A stretch of 64,000 nt of DNA from Streptomyces sp. BK340 (GTDB taxonomy: Bacteria; Actinomycetota; Actinomycetes; Streptomycetales; Streptomycetaceae): contig NZ_VISR01000005.1 in assembly GCF_007827595.1 (NCBI RefSeq), forward strand, positions 124,001-188,000, read 5' to 3'. Shown here one piece after another: positions 27,283-36,129 of the stretch. The number at the start of each line of letters is the position of its first letter. The stretch's first letter is position 1. The notes under the pieces are model-generated. The model was not told the origin of the DNA, did no database searches, and worked only from the letters and a program-made list of their open reading frames with translations. Made by a program: the position numbers and the translations under genes.

Positions 27283-27309
27283 GGGAATGCGCGCCCCTTA
27301 GGATCCGTT
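27283..27309 (+). promoter_or_regulatory. Sigma-R (disulfide-stress) promoter of trxBA
   Basis: GGGAAT at 27283-27288 and GTT at 27307-27309 are separated by exactly 18 bp, the sigma-R consensus GGAAT-N18-GTT. The transcript would start about 65 nt before trxB. This fits the known sigma-R control of Streptomyces thioredoxin genes. Confidence 0.85.
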
Positions 27310-27380
27310 GGGTGGGGTGAGAGTTCTGAAAGGGGCTCCCACCGGTCGACTGACACAGACCAGAGACGAGGAACCAAGCC

Positions 27381-28352
27381 GTGAGCGACGTCCGTAACGT
27401 GATCATCATCGGCTCCGGGCCGGCAGGCTACACGGCGGCGCTCTACACCGCGCGCGCGTCGCTGAAGCCGCTGGTGTTCGAGGGGGCCGTCACCGCCGGT
27501 GGCGCGCTGATGAACACCACCGAGGTGGAGAACTTCCCGGGCTTCCGCGACGGCATCATGGGTCCTGAGCTGATGGACAACATGCGGGCGCAGGCCGAGC
27601 GCTTCGGCGCCGAGCTGATCCCGGACGACATCGTCTCCGTCGACCTGACCGGTGAGATCAAGACCGTCACCGACACCGCGGGCACGGTCCACCGGGCGAA
27701 GGCCGTGATCGTCACCACCGGCTCCCAGCACCGCAAGCTCGCCCTCCCGAACGAGGACGCGCTCTCCGGCCGGGGTGTCTCCTGGTGCGCCACCTGTGAC
27801 GGGTTCTTCTTCAAGGACCAGGACATCGCCGTGATCGGCGGTGGCGACACCGCGATGGAGGAGGCCACCTTCCTCTCGCGGTTCGCCAAGTCCGTGACGA
27901 TCGTCCACCGCCGTGACACCCTGCGCGCCTCCAAGGCGATGCAGGAGCGTGCCTTCGGTGACCCGAAGATCAAGTTCGTCTGGGACAGCGAGGTCGCCGA
28001 GGTGCAGGGCGACCAGAAGCTCTCCGGTCTGAAGCTGCGCAACGTCAAGACCGGCGAGCTTTCCGACCTGCCGGTGACGGGCCTGTTCATCGCGATCGGC
28101 CACGACCCGCGCACCGAGCTGTTCAAGGGCCAGCTGGACCTGGACGAGGAGGGCTACCTGAAGGTCGCCGCCCCGTCCACCCGCACCAACCTGACCGGTG
28201 TCTTCGCCGCCGGTGACGTGGTCGACCACACCTACCGGCAGGCGATCACCGCGGCCGGCACCGGCTGCTCCGCCGCCCTCGACGCCGAGCGCTTCCTCTC
28301 CGCCCTCGCGGACGAGGACAAGGCCGAGGCCGCCGCCACCGCCACCGCCTGA
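27381..28352 (+). CDS. trxB: Thioredoxin reductase
   Basis: TrxB transfers electrons from NADPH through FAD to thioredoxin. The 323-residue protein shows the FAD motif [11 protein letters not shown] near residue 11, the redox-active CATC near residue 135 (WCATCDG), the NADPH motif [10 protein letters not shown] and the C-terminal FAD motif [10 protein letters not shown]. Length and order match the low-molecular-weight form. The GTG at 27381 has GACGAGGAA upstream. It is followed by trxA after 42 bp, a unit driven by the sigma-R promoter upstream. Confidence 0.97.
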   Translation: MSDVRNVIIIGSGPAGYTAALYTARASLKPLVFEGAVTAGGALMNTTEVENFPGFRDGIMGPELMDNMRAQAERFGAELIPDDIVSVDLTGEIKTVTDTAGTVHRAKAVIVTTGSQHRKLALPNEDALSGRGVSWCATCDGFFFKDQDIAVIGGGDTAMEEATFLSRFAKSVTIVHRRDTLRASKAMQERAFGDPKIKFVWDSEVAEVQGDQKLSGLKLRNVKTGELSDLPVTGLFIAIGHDPRTELFKGQLDLDEEGYLKVAAPSTRTNLTGVFAAGDVVDHTYRQAITAAGTGCSAALDAERFLSALADEDKAEAAATATA

Positions 28353-28394
28353 CCTTCCCTTCCCCGCCTCACCGCAGAAGATAAGGAGCCCACC

Positions 28395-28721
28395 GTGGCC
28401 CTGAAGAGCACGACCGACGCGTCCTTCGACGAGGACGTCCTCAAGAGCGACAAGCCCGTCCTGGTGGACTTCTGGGCCGAGTGGTGCGGCCCGTGCCGCC
28501 AGATCGCTCCGTCCCTCGAGGCGATTGCCGCCGAGCACGGCGACAAGATCGAGATCGTCAAGCTGAACATCGACGAGAACCCGGGCACGGCCGCCAAGTA
28601 CGGCGTCATGTCCATCCCGACCCTCAACGTCTACCAGGGCGGCGAGGTCGTCAAGACGATCGTCGGTGCCAAGCCGAAGGCTGCGCTGGTGCGTGACCTC
28701 GACGAGTTCATCGCCGAGTGA
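28395..28721 (+). CDS. trxA: Thioredoxin
   Basis: The 108-residue protein is a classic thioredoxin. The active site WCGPC has its cysteines at about residues 31 and 34, the cis-proline segment is SIPTLNVY, and the central strand is PVLVDFWAEW. The GTG start has AAGGAG 6 bp upstream. It reduces disulfides in the cytoplasm and is regenerated by the adjacent TrxB. The stop codon is followed directly by a parS site and then by a strong terminator. Confidence 0.97.
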   Translation: MALKSTTDASFDEDVLKSDKPVLVDFWAEWCGPCRQIAPSLEAIAAEHGDKIEIVKLNIDENPGTAAKYGVMSIPTLNVYQGGEVVKTIVGAKPKAALVRDLDEFIAE

Positions 28722-28722
28722 C

Positions 28723-28736
28723 GTTTCACGTGAAAC
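28723..28736. promoter_or_regulatory. parS centromere site
   Basis: Perfect GTTTCACGTGAAAC, 1 bp after the trxA stop. Confidence 0.93.
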
Positions 28737-28739
28737 ACG

Positions 28740-28769
28740 AATGGGCCAACCCTTCTGGGTTGGCCCATT
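28740..28769. terminator. Terminator after trxA
   Basis: A 13-bp stem (28740-28752 with 28757-28769) with a TTCT loop between the convergent trxA and GNAT genes. Confidence 0.85.
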
Positions 28770-28798
28770 TGCATGAGGCCCTCAGCTGACACCGACCT

Positions 28799-29416
28799 CT
28801 ACAGCGGCCGCAGCACCGGTTCCTTCTGTACGGCCCCCAGCAGCCGGTCGAGCGCCATCTCCACGTCTTCCTTCCAGGAGAGCGTCGAGCGCAGCTCCAG
28901 CCGCAGACGGGGGTGCGTGGGGTGCTGCCGGACCGTCTTGAAGCCCACGGCCAGGAGATGGTCGGCCGGCAGCAGACAGGCGGGTTCCCTCCAGCGGGCG
29001 TCACCGAACGCCTCGACCGCCTTGAAGCCCCGGCGCAGCAGATCCTTGGCGACCGCCTGGACCATCACTCGACCCAGCCCCTGCCCCCGGTAGCCGGGCA
29101 TGATGAACGCCGTCATGAGCTGGACGGCATCCGGTGAGACCGGACTCGTGGGGAACGCCGTGGAGCGCGGGACATAGGCCGGCGGCGCGTAGAGAACGAA
29201 GCCCACGGGGATGTCGTCCACGTAGACCACCCGGCCGCACGAACCCCAGTCCAGCAGGACAGCGGAGATCCAGGACTCCTTCTCCAGCGCGGAGGTGCCC
29301 GCCTTTACCGCGGCTTCGCCGCTGACGGGGTCGAGCTCCCAGAAGACGCACGAGCGACAGCGCTTGGGAAGGTCCTGAAGGTTGTCCAGCGTGAGCGGTA
29401 CGAGCCGACGCCCCAT
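28799..29416 (-). CDS. GNAT-family N-acetyltransferase
   Basis: The 205-residue protein carries the acetyl-CoA pyrophosphate-binding segment PGYRGQGLGRVMVQAV in the GNAT core. It has an unusual CRSCVFWEL motif near residue 20 that could bind metal. The substrate is not deducible. It is a single gene between trxA and parB. The gap to parB (29417-29736) holds no convincing gene; one frame there, overlapping this start, encodes a possible small membrane peptide (29450-29562, minus) with no supporting site. Confidence 0.8.
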   Translation of the reverse strand: MGRRLVPLTLDNLQDLPKRCRSCVFWELDPVSGEAAVKAGTSALEKESWISAVLLDWGSCGRVVYVDDIPVGFVLYAPPAYVPRSTAFPTSPVSPDAVQLMTAFIMPGYRGQGLGRVMVQAVAKDLLRRGFKAVEAFGDARWREPACLLPADHLLAVGFKTVRQHPTHPRLRLELRSTLSWKEDVEMALDRLLGAVQKEPVLRPL

Positions 29417-29736
29417 GAAGGCTGTTCCTCGCTTCCTTCGCCCGCTGCGTCGCGAGCGGCTGTCAGAACGCTCCGTTCCCTGAGCAGGCTGCCGACAAAT
29501 CCGCCGACGGCCCCAAGGCCCAAGCCAGCGCTCACCAATCCGGTGCGGCTCATCGATCGCATGGCCCCTGTCTCCCCACTCAGAGATCCGCCAGGTGGAT
29601 GCGCCTACCCCATCCGCATCGTATCCACGAAGCGATTACCTCGATACCTGCCTCAAAGCAAAGAGCGAACCGCTTTCCGGTACACACCGGATGCGATCCG
29701 CTCCCCTGCCCCCCCTCCGGCGGGACCGCCGGAGGT

Positions 29737-30837
29737 TCAGTCGTCCTGTTCCTCGGAGTCGCCGTCGTGGAGACCCTTCTGCAGGACCGGCCCCTCGCCC
29801 GGGGCGAGGCTGCCGAGAATCCGCTCAAGATCCTCCATGGAGGCGAACTCGACGGTGATCTTGCCCTTCTTCTGACCGAGGTCGACCTTCACCCGGGTTT
29901 CGAAGCGGTCCGACAGACGGGTTGCCAGCTCGCTCAGCGCCGGGGAGACCCGGGCACCGGCCCGCGGGCCCTTGGAGCGCTGGGTCGTCTGGGGCCGCGA
30001 ACCCATCAGAGTCACGATCTCCTCGACGGCCCGCACCGAGAGGCCCTCGGCCACGATGCGATGCGCCAGCCGGTCCTGCTCGTCCGAGTCCTCGACGGAC
30101 AGCAGCGCCCGGGCGTGACCGGCGGAGAGAACCCCGGCGGCGACCCTGCGCTGGACCGCCGGCGACAGCTTCAGCAGCCGCAGGGTGTTGGAGACCTGCG
30201 GGCGGGAGCGCCCGATGCGGTCCGCCAGCTGGTCGTGCGTGCAGTTGAAGTCCTTCAGCAGCTGGTCGTAGGCGGCCGCCTCTTCCAGCGGGTTCAGCTG
30301 CGCCCGGTGCAGGTTCTCCAGCAGGGCGTCCAGGAGGAGCTTCTCGTCATCGGTGGCCCGGACGATGGCCGGGATGGCCTCGAGGCCGGCCTCACGGCAG
30401 GCCCGCCAGCGGCGCTCACCCATGATGAGCTCATAGCGGCCGGGACCCAGCTGTCGTACGACGACGGGCTGAAGGAGACCGACCTCCTTGATGGAGGTGA
30501 CCAGCTCCTGCAGCGCGTCCTCATCGAAGACCTCACGCGGCTGGCGCGGGTTCGGCGTGATGGCATCGAGGGGCAGCTCGGCGAAGTGGGCGCCAACCGG
30601 AGGCACGGGAGCCTCCGCGGCAGGGCTCACCGACGGCTCCTCGGTTTCATGTGAAACAGGCGGCAACGTGGCCACCTTCGCCGCCGCCACCCCGCGGTCG
30701 GTCGTCAGCACCGGAACCGCTGCCGGAGACGTGGACGTTCCACTCCCCATCGCGGCCGGAGCCGGGTTCTTCTCGGTCGGGGCAGCAGGGATCAGCGCGC
30801 CGAGTCCACGGCCCAGCCCCCTCCGTCGCTCGCTCAC
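29737..30837 (-). CDS. parB: Chromosome partitioning protein ParB
   Basis: ParB binds parS and spreads or clamps along DNA to form the segregation complex. The 366-residue protein has an N-terminal [13 protein letters not shown], the ParA-stimulating peptide. The CTP-binding GERRWRA box is near residue 137. The HTH ([15 protein letters not shown]) fits the parS-binding domain, followed by a C-terminal dimerisation domain ending EEQDD. Its GTG at 30835-30837 overlaps the parA stop in a GTGA arrangement. A near-parS (one change, 30644-30657) lies inside the coding region. Confidence 0.96.
   Translation of the reverse strand: MSERRRGLGRGLGALIPAAPTEKNPAPAAMGSGTSTSPAAVPVLTTDRGVAAAKVATLPPVSHETEEPSVSPAAEAPVPPVGAHFAELPLDAITPNPRQPREVFDEDALQELVTSIKEVGLLQPVVVRQLGPGRYELIMGERRWRACREAGLEAIPAIVRATDDEKLLLDALLENLHRAQLNPLEEAAAYDQLLKDFNCTHDQLADRIGRSRPQVSNTLRLLKLSPAVQRRVAAGVLSAGHARALLSVEDSDEQDRLAHRIVAEGLSVRAVEEIVTLMGSRPQTTQRSKGPRAGARVSPALSELATRLSDRFETRVKVDLGQKKGKITVEFASMEDLERILGSLAPGEGPVLQKGLHDGDSEEQDD
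30644..30657. promoter_or_regulatory. Degenerate parS-like site inside parB
   Basis: GTTTCATGTGAAAC differs from the consensus by one base, giving a T-G in place of C-G in the central CACGTG. It encodes VSHET in ParB. Confidence 0.7.
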
Positions 30838-31859
30838 TGGATACCCTCCACCATGCTCGGGTCGTTCTGGGCGCCGATGTGGGCCTGGCTGGCGTCATAG
30901 CTGACGCCGATGCCCTTCAGCGCGATTTCTCGGGCCGCCTCAAGATAGGAGAGGGCACCGCTCGATCCAGGATCGTAAGTCAGCACCGTCTGCCCGTAGC
31001 TCGGCGCCTCGGAGATACGGACTGAGCGGGGAATGCTCGTCCGCAGCACCTCGTCGCCGAAGTGAGTGCGCACCTCTTCCGCGACCTGCGAGGCGAGACG
31101 CGTCCGGCCGTCGTACATGGTGAGCAGGATGGTCGACACATGCAGGGTGGGGTTGAGGTGCCCCCGCACCAGGTCGACGTTGCGCAGCAGCTGACCCAGT
31201 CCCTCCAGCGCGTAGTACTCGCACTGGATGGGGATGAGGACCTCCTGGCCCGCGACGAGCGCGTTGACCGTCAACAGGCCCAGCGAGGGCGGGCAGTCGA
31301 TGAGGATGTAGTCCAACGGCTGCTCGTACGCTTGGATCGCCCGCTGCAGCCGGCTCTCACGGGCCACCAGGGACACCAGCTCGATCTCCGCACCGGCGAG
31401 ATCGATGGTGGCAGGGGCGCAGAAGAGGCCTTCGACGTCAGGGACGGGCTGGACAACCTCAGCGAGCGGCCGGCTCTCCACCAAGACGTCGTAGATGGAA
31501 GGCACTTCCGCGTGATGATCGATACCCAGCGCCGTGGACGCATTGCCCTGGGGGTCGAGGTCGATCACCAGAACGCGGCCACCATGCAGAGCCAGCGAAG
31601 CGGCAAGGTTGACGGTCGTCGTGGTCTTGCCCACGCCGCCCTTCTGGTTGGCGACCACGATGACTCGGGTCTGCTCGGGGCGCGGCAGGCCTTCGCCGGC
31701 TCGGCCCAGAGCCTCCACCGCCAGTTGGGCAGCGCGACCGATGGGAGTGTCGTCCATCGGGGGCGGTGTTTCACGTGAAACATCCGCCCCCATCGACTCG
31801 GTACGGGGACCGGGGACCGGATCGGTCATCGGTCCCGCGATGTTGGCGTCGGACCGCAC
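30834..31859 (-). CDS. parA: Chromosome partitioning ATPase ParA
   Basis: ParA is the Walker-type ATPase that, with ParB, organises chromosome segregation. The deviant Walker [13 protein letters not shown] lies near residue 73, [11 protein letters not shown] near 103, and [14 protein letters not shown] is Walker B. I chose the GTG at 31857-31859 because GAGGAG sits 9 bp upstream. Codons upstream of it have low third-position GC, so the long open frame to 32081 (reading FHVK from parS) is probably not coding. Other candidate starts (ATG at TDP, GAD and DDT) lack a good site. It ends with a GTGA overlap to parB. Confidence 0.92.
   Translation of the reverse strand: MRSDANIAGPMTDPVPGPRTESMGADVSRETPPPMDDTPIGRAAQLAVEALGRAGEGLPRPEQTRVIVVANQKGGVGKTTTTVNLAASLALHGGRVLVIDLDPQGNASTALGIDHHAEVPSIYDVLVESRPLAEVVQPVPDVEGLFCAPATIDLAGAEIELVSLVARESRLQRAIQAYEQPLDYILIDCPPSLGLLTVNALVAGQEVLIPIQCEYYALEGLGQLLRNVDLVRGHLNPTLHVSTILLTMYDGRTRLASQVAEEVRTHFGDEVLRTSIPRSVRISEAPSYGQTVLTYDPGSSGALSYLEAAREIALKGIGVSYDASQAHIGAQNDPSMVEGIQ
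31768..31781. promoter_or_regulatory. parS centromere site inside parA
   Basis: Perfect GTTTCACGTGAAAC. With one 1-nt bulge the flanks (TGGCGGGGG and its complement) extend it to a larger stem. It encodes VSRET in ParA. Confidence 0.92.
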
Positions 31860-31943
31860 GGATTCACTCTCCTCGACTTCAGGCTCGCAATGAACAGAGC
31901 CTCCCATGTCTTCGGGGTCGTGAACCAGTGAGGCCTGGTGTTC

Positions 31944-31970
31944 TGTGGAGAAATCCACCTCTGTGGACAA
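31944..31970. promoter_or_regulatory. Two DnaA boxes in the parAB promoter region
   Basis: On the minus strand these read TTCTCCACA (31944-31952) and the perfect Streptomyces box TTGTCCACA (31962-31970). They lie about 85-110 bp upstream of the chosen ParA start. The rest of the 31860-32216 gap holds parS at 32066 and no gene. Confidence 0.65.
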
Positions 31971-32065
31971 CTCCGGTGCCTCCCCGAGTGAACCGAGAGG
32001 CTTCCGGTCGCGAGGTTCGGCCGCGGCGCGGCCGCGACTGATGATGCCGTGCAGCAGTGAGCGAC

Positions 32066-32079
32066 GTTTCACGTGAAAC
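32066..32079. promoter_or_regulatory. parS centromere site
   Basis: Perfect GTTTCACGTGAAAC between rsmG and parA, about 0.2 kb upstream of the parA start. Confidence 0.93.
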
Positions 32080-32216
32080 ACGATGCACAGCGACGGCGGC
32101 CGGACCTTCGCGACACTCCGGCTTGCGCACGTTTGGCAGCTTGTGTGGAGTACGTCTCGTCGTCAGGGCGGATCAGAGATGCCTGCCTCCAAGGCCGACA
32201 ACACCGATCTCGCATA

Positions 32217-32933
32217 TCAGCGACGTCGCCGTACCCGCCCCGTCCGGGCCGCCTTGGCCCGCTTGGCCGCGAAACGCACACCGCCCGGGCTCTCTCCCAC
32301 CTCGACCCGCACGACCGTGGACGGGGGATCCACCACGCCCTCGCCCACATGCAGGATCGAGGTCGACACCGCACCGAGCTTGCTGAGCGCGGTGGCCGCC
32401 GCCTTCAGCTCCTCCTCGGCGGTGTCCCCCTTGAGCGCGAGCATCTCGCCGTACGGGCGCAGCAGCGGGATGCCCCAGGTGGCCAGACGGTCCAGCGGGG
32501 CCACGGCACGGGCCGTCACCACATGGACCGGCGGCAGCTTGCCCATGACCTCCTCGGCCCGGCCGCGCACCACGGTGACGTGATCCAGGCCCAGCAGCTC
32601 GACGACTTCGGTGAGGAAGGTCGTGCGCCGCAGCAGGGGCTCCAGCAGGGTGATGTTCAGGTCGTCCCGGACCAGGGCCAGCGGAATACCCGGCAGGCCG
32701 GCGCCCGAGCCGACGTCGCACACCGTCACCCCCTCGGGGACCGCTTCCGAGAGCACCGCGCAGTTCAGCAGGTGCCGCTCCCACAGGCGGGGCACTTCGC
32801 GTGGGCCGATCAGGCCACGCTGCACGCCCGCCTCGGCGAGCAGCTCCGCATAGCGGACCGCATCGGCGAAGCGATCACCAAACACTTCCCGCGCCTGCTC
32901 GGGCGCGGGGGGAAGCGCCGCTGCCTCCGTCAC
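32217..32933 (-). CDS. rsmG: 16S rRNA (guanine-527-N7)-methyltransferase RsmG (GidB)
   Basis: RsmG methylates G527 of 16S rRNA with SAM; loss gives low-level streptomycin resistance. The 238-residue protein has the SAM-binding VCDVGSGAGLPGIPLAL and the conserved HLLNCAVL start of the fold. I chose the GTG at 32931-32933 with GGAAGGA upstream. The in-frame stretch before it (MREAPALYGRTVP) is not conserved-looking. It lies between jag and parA in the conserved order. A terminator (33004-33031) separates it from jag. Confidence 0.95.
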   Translation of the reverse strand: MTEAAALPPAPEQAREVFGDRFADAVRYAELLAEAGVQRGLIGPREVPRLWERHLLNCAVLSEAVPEGVTVCDVGSGAGLPGIPLALVRDDLNITLLEPLLRRTTFLTEVVELLGLDHVTVVRGRAEEVMGKLPPVHVVTARAVAPLDRLATWGIPLLRPYGEMLALKGDTAEEELKAAATALSKLGAVSTSILHVGEGVVDPPSTVVRVEVGESPGGVRFAAKRAKAARTGRVRRRR

Positions 32934-33003
32934 GGGGACCGTCCTTCCGTACAGCGCCGGCGCTTCGCGCACCGACCACCAGAACTACCAGGCTGACAAA
33001 GTT

Positions 33004-33031
33004 CGGCCCCGTCTGCGGGCAGACGGGGCCG
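33004..33031. terminator. Terminator between jag and rsmG
   Basis: A perfect 12-bp stem (33004-33015 with 33020-33031) with a CGGG loop, downstream of the jag stop on the minus strand. Confidence 0.75.
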
Positions 33032-33050
33032 GTGAAACGTGAGGGACCGA

Positions 33051-33563
33051 TCAGGCGGGCAGCACGACGACGAACCGCTGCGGCTCCTCGCCCTCCGACT
33101 CGCTGCGCAGCCCGGCGGCCTTGACCGCGTCGTGCACGACCTTGCGCTCGAACGGGGTCATCGGCTTGAGCTTCACGGGCTCGCCGGTGTTCTTCACATC
33201 GGCGGCGGCCTTGGCACCCAGCTCGGACAGCTCAGTGCGCTTCTTGGCGCGGTAGCCCGCGATGTCCAGCATCAGACGGCTGCGGTCGCCGGTCTCCCGG
33301 TGCACGGCCAGGCGCGTCAGCTCCTGCAGTGCCTCCAGCACCTCGCCGTCACGACCGACCAGCTTCTGCAGGTCGCGGCTGTTGGTGTCGCTGATGATCG
33401 ACACGGAGGCGCGATCGGCCTCGACATCCATGTCGATGTCGCCGTCGAGGTCGGCGATGTCCAGCAGACCCTCCAGGTAGTCCGCCGCGATCTCGCCCTC
33501 CTGCTCCAGGCGGGTGAGGGTGTCTGCACCCTCGGCAGCGGCGGAGGTGGTGCCTTCCGTCAC
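33051..33563 (-). CDS. jag: Jag/KhpB RNA-binding protein (KH and R3H domains)
   Basis: The 170-residue protein has a type II KH domain over about 40-105 (VGRDGEVLEALQELTR, the GxxG-like loop) and an R3H domain at about 115-170 (PMTPFERKVVHDAVK, the RxxxH motif). It lacks the N-terminal Jag_N domain of many firmicute proteins. It binds RNA and, in other bacteria, influences cell elongation. The GTG at 33561-33563 has AAGGAG upstream. It is 15 bp downstream of yidC in the same operon. Confidence 0.93.
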   Translation of the reverse strand: MTEGTTSAAAEGADTLTRLEQEGEIAADYLEGLLDIADLDGDIDMDVEADRASVSIISDTNSRDLQKLVGRDGEVLEALQELTRLAVHRETGDRSRLMLDIAGYRAKKRTELSELGAKAAADVKNTGEPVKLKPMTPFERKVVHDAVKAAGLRSESEGEEPQRFVVVLPA

Positions 33564-33578
33564 GGGATGGGCTCCTTC

Positions 33579-34859
33579 TTACTTCTTGGACGGGGACTTG
33601 GGCCGCTGCGGGCCACCCTTGCGCTGGCCGGACTGGGCCTTGCTGCGGGTGCCGGAGCCGGGCTTCTCAGGCTGCTTGGCAGCGGCGGGCTTGGCGTCCT
33701 GCGGCTCGTCGGCGTCGGACTTCTCCAGGGAAGTGGCCGATGTCTCGTCGCCCGCCTGCTTGGTCGGGCCGGACTGGCGCTGAGCCTTGGTCTGACGCTT
33801 GGGCTGCTGGCGCCGGGCGGCGGCGGTGGTCGCCGTCGTGCCGTCCTCGGTCTGCGCCACGGCCTGGCTCTCGCTCTTCACCACGGTGCCGTCGGTCTGG
33901 GCCGCGAGGCCCGCCTTGCTCAGGCCGTTGATGAACTTGCGCTCGAACTCGTTGCGGTCGCGGCCCTTGGCGACGATCGCCTTGACGATGGTCTTCTCGC
34001 TGCGGCGACGGATCTTGCCGTGGTGCGTGACGTGCTTGGTGAGGCGCTCCAGGTAGGCGGCCTGGGCCTTGGAACCCGGGGTCGGGTTGTTGTGGATGAC
34101 GTACATCTGCTGGCCCATGGTCCACACGTTGGTGGTCAGCCAGTAGATCAGGACACCGACCGGGAAGTTGATACCGAAGACGGCGAACATGATGGGGAAG
34201 ACGTACATCAGCATCTTCTGCTGCTGCATGAACGGCGTCTTCACCGTGGTGTCGACGTTCTTCGTCATCAGCTGGCGCTGCGTGTAGAACTGCGACGCCG
34301 ACATCATGACGATCATGACCACGGTCACGACGCGGACGTCGACGACCGAGGCGCCCAGCGCGTGGATCGTCTCGGCGCTGTCCTTGAACTTCGCGGCGAG
34401 CGGGGCGCCGAAGATGTGTGCCTTACGGGCGCTCTCCAGCAGCGGCTGGTTGATGACGCCGATGGTCTCGCCCGACGCGATGCCGTTGAGCACGTGGTAC
34501 AGGGCGAAGAAGAACGGGGACTGCGCCAGGATGGGAAGGCACGAGGAGAGCGGGTTGGTGCCCGACTCCTTGTACAGCTTCATCATCTCTTCGGACTGAC
34601 GCTGCTTGTCGTTCTTGTAGCGCTCCTGGATCTTCTTCATCTCGGGCTGGAGCGTCTGCATGGCCCGGGTCGCCTTGATCTGCTTCACGAAGAGCGGGAT
34701 CAGGCAGATACGGATCAGGATCACGAGGGACACGATCGACAGGCCCCAGGCCCACCCGGTGTCGGGGCCGAAGATGGCGCCGTACACCGTGTGGAACTGG
34801 ACGATGACCCAGGAGACAGGTGTCGTGATGAAGCTGAAGAGGCTGGCAATCGTGTCCAC
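33579..34859 (-). CDS. yidC: Membrane protein insertase YidC (Oxa1 family)
   Basis: YidC inserts proteins into the membrane alone or with SecYEG. The 426-residue protein has the Oxa1 core: [16 protein letters not shown] at the start, the [23 protein letters not shown] segment containing the conserved positively charged Arg, [15 protein letters not shown], and [17 protein letters not shown]. About five helices are followed by a long Lys/Ala/Pro-rich cytoplasmic tail ([11 protein letters not shown]), which probably touches ribosomes. The GTG start is at 34857-34859, 3 bp after the yidD stop. Confidence 0.95.
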   Translation of the reverse strand: MDTIASLFSFITTPVSWVIVQFHTVYGAIFGPDTGWAWGLSIVSLVILIRICLIPLFVKQIKATRAMQTLQPEMKKIQERYKNDKQRQSEEMMKLYKESGTNPLSSCLPILAQSPFFFALYHVLNGIASGETIGVINQPLLESARKAHIFGAPLAAKFKDSAETIHALGASVVDVRVVTVVMIVMMSASQFYTQRQLMTKNVDTTVKTPFMQQQKMLMYVFPIMFAVFGINFPVGVLIYWLTTNVWTMGQQMYVIHNNPTPGSKAQAAYLERLTKHVTHHGKIRRRSEKTIVKAIVAKGRDRNEFERKFINGLSKAGLAAQTDGTVVKSESQAVAQTEDGTTATTAAARRQQPKRQTKAQRQSGPTKQAGDETSATSLEKSDADEPQDAKPAAAKQPEKPGSGTRSKAQSGQRKGGPQRPKSPSKK

Positions 34860-34862
34860 TAA

Positions 34863-35228
34863 TCATGCTCCTTGGGCATGGGACGAGGTCTCTGCGGCCG
34901 GGCTCGAGGAGAGCTCGGAGTGCGGCTTCTCCTCGATGGCCGGTTCGGCGGCGGAGGTCCCGCCCTTGCGTGCGCGCCAAGCGTTGCGCAGCAGTTCGTG
35001 CCACCGCGCGCGCTTGCGCGGCGGAACATGGTCCACACCGCCGAGCGACCACGGATTGCACCGGAGGATGCGCCAGGCGGTGAGTGCCGTTCCCTTGATC
35101 GCACCGTGCCGGTCGATGGCCGTGTAGCCGTAATGGGAGCACGACGGGTAGTACTTGCACACCGGCCCCAACAGCGGACTGATCGTCCACTGATACAGCT
35201 TGATCAGAGCCAGCAGCGGGTACTTCAT
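34863..35228 (-). CDS. yidD: Membrane protein insertion efficiency factor YidD
   Basis: The 121-residue protein has the family's [21 protein letters not shown] amphipathic start (first 20 residues) and the conserved [15 protein letters not shown] with two cysteines, then [15 protein letters not shown]. It is a peripheral membrane protein that aids YidC insertion. Its C-terminal tail is longer than in E. coli, with a Ser/Ala-rich run. The ATG overlaps the rnpA stop in an ATGA arrangement. Confidence 0.95.
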   Translation of the reverse strand: MKYPLLALIKLYQWTISPLLGPVCKYYPSCSHYGYTAIDRHGAIKGTALTAWRILRCNPWSLGGVDHVPPRKRARWHELLRNAWRARKGGTSAAEPAIEEKPHSELSSSPAAETSSHAQGA

Positions 35229-35596
35229 CGCGCGCCCCCTCCCAGCAGCCGCTCGAGGGCGGCATCCAGGTCTCGGGCCAGCTGTGCGTGGTCTGCGTCG
35301 CCCGCTCCGGGCAGCGCTCGTACGACTACCAGGCTACCGGGGGCAAACAGGACGACTCGGTCACGCATCAGGTGGCGAAGTCTGCGCTTCACTTGGTTGC
35401 GCACGACCGCTCCACCCACAGCCTTGCTCACGACGAAACCCGCACGCGTCGGGGGAGCGCTCTCCCCTGGCGCGTGCGGGTCCGTGGCACCGCTACGAAG
35501 GTGGACGACGAGGGTCGGGCGACCTGCCCGACGACCTCGCCGTACCGCGGTCGCGAAGTCCTCGCGCCGCCTCAGCCGGTTCTCGGTGGGCAGCAC
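35225..35596 (-). CDS. rnpA: Ribonuclease P protein component
   Basis: RnpA assists the RNA subunit in trimming tRNA 5' ends. The 123-residue protein starts [21 protein letters not shown] (first turn) and contains [16 protein letters not shown], the family's basic RNR signature. The GTG at 35594-35596 lies 21 bp after rpmH. The order rpmH-rnpA-yidD-yidC-jag-rsmG is conserved next to dnaA in most bacteria. Confidence 0.95.
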   Translation of the reverse strand: MLPTENRLRRREDFATAVRRGRRAGRPTLVVHLRSGATDPHAPGESAPPTRAGFVVSKAVGGAVVRNQVKRRLRHLMRDRVVLFAPGSLVVVRALPGAGDADHAQLARDLDAALERLLGGGAR

Positions 35597-35617
35597 GACG
35601 TCATGACCTGATCGGGA

Positions 35618-35755
35618 TCAGGCGGACAGGCTGGCGCGACCCTTGGCGCGACGGTTCGCGAGAATCGCGCGGCCCGCACGGGTACGCATCCGCAGGCGGA
35701 AGCCGTGGGTCTTCGCGCGACGACGGTTGTTCGGCTGGAAGGTGCGCTTGCTCAC
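35618..35755 (-). CDS. rpmH: 50S ribosomal protein L34
   Basis: The 45-residue basic protein reads [21 protein letters not shown] at its start, the universal L34 opening, and ends in [10 protein letters not shown]. It has a GTG start at 35753-35755. It binds 23S rRNA. It lies first in the minus-strand operon and diverges from dnaA across a 374-bp region. Confidence 0.96.
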   Translation of the reverse strand: MSKRTFQPNNRRRAKTHGFRLRMRTRAGRAILANRRAKGRASLSA

Positions 35756-36129
35756 TCGGGGGCTCCAGAGATCAAATCGGTGGTGGCGGGTGCCGTCCTG
35801 GCTGTCACCGTGCGCCCACGAGTAGCTCGCGTCACGCCCGAGTGCACCGCTTCCCGATCACCTGACGTGACCTGTGCCCTTCGGAGGCAGGCGGCAGCAG
35901 CCATCGACAACTCGACCTGGTTACGGTACGCGGGGCTACGCCATCCGGTCAAACCGGGGGTCGCCGGGAGACACTATCCACAGGCTGGGGACAACAACTT
36001 GAACCGTAGCCGCCGCGCTGACTACCGTGGCTTGACTCCGATTCGTTCCCTTATCCCCGCCCGACCCGATTTTCATCCCGACCCGTCCCACAACCACACG
36101 TTCGTGGGACCTGTGAGAGAGCGTGCCCT
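35756..36129. promoter_or_regulatory. rpmH-dnaA divergent promoter region
   Basis: This 374-bp gene-free region separates rpmH (minus) and dnaA (plus). It holds one strong DnaA box, CTATCCACA at 35974-35982, and a degenerate inverted box about 10 bp further on. They fit autoregulation of dnaA by DnaA. I see no other structure that I can assign firmly. Confidence 0.6.

Noticed and set aside
29450..29562. Small membrane-peptide frame upstream of the GNAT gene
   Set aside because: It overlaps the GNAT start in another frame, has no ribosome site and its codon pattern is poor.
31860..32081. N-terminal extension of ParA (frame starting in parS as MFHVK)
   Set aside because: Its third-position GC is low, it contains DnaA boxes and parS, and a better ribosome site lies before the GTG at 31859.
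33030..33046. parS-like sequence GGTGAAACGTGAGG
   Set aside because: Only a half-site resembles parS; the palindrome is not present.
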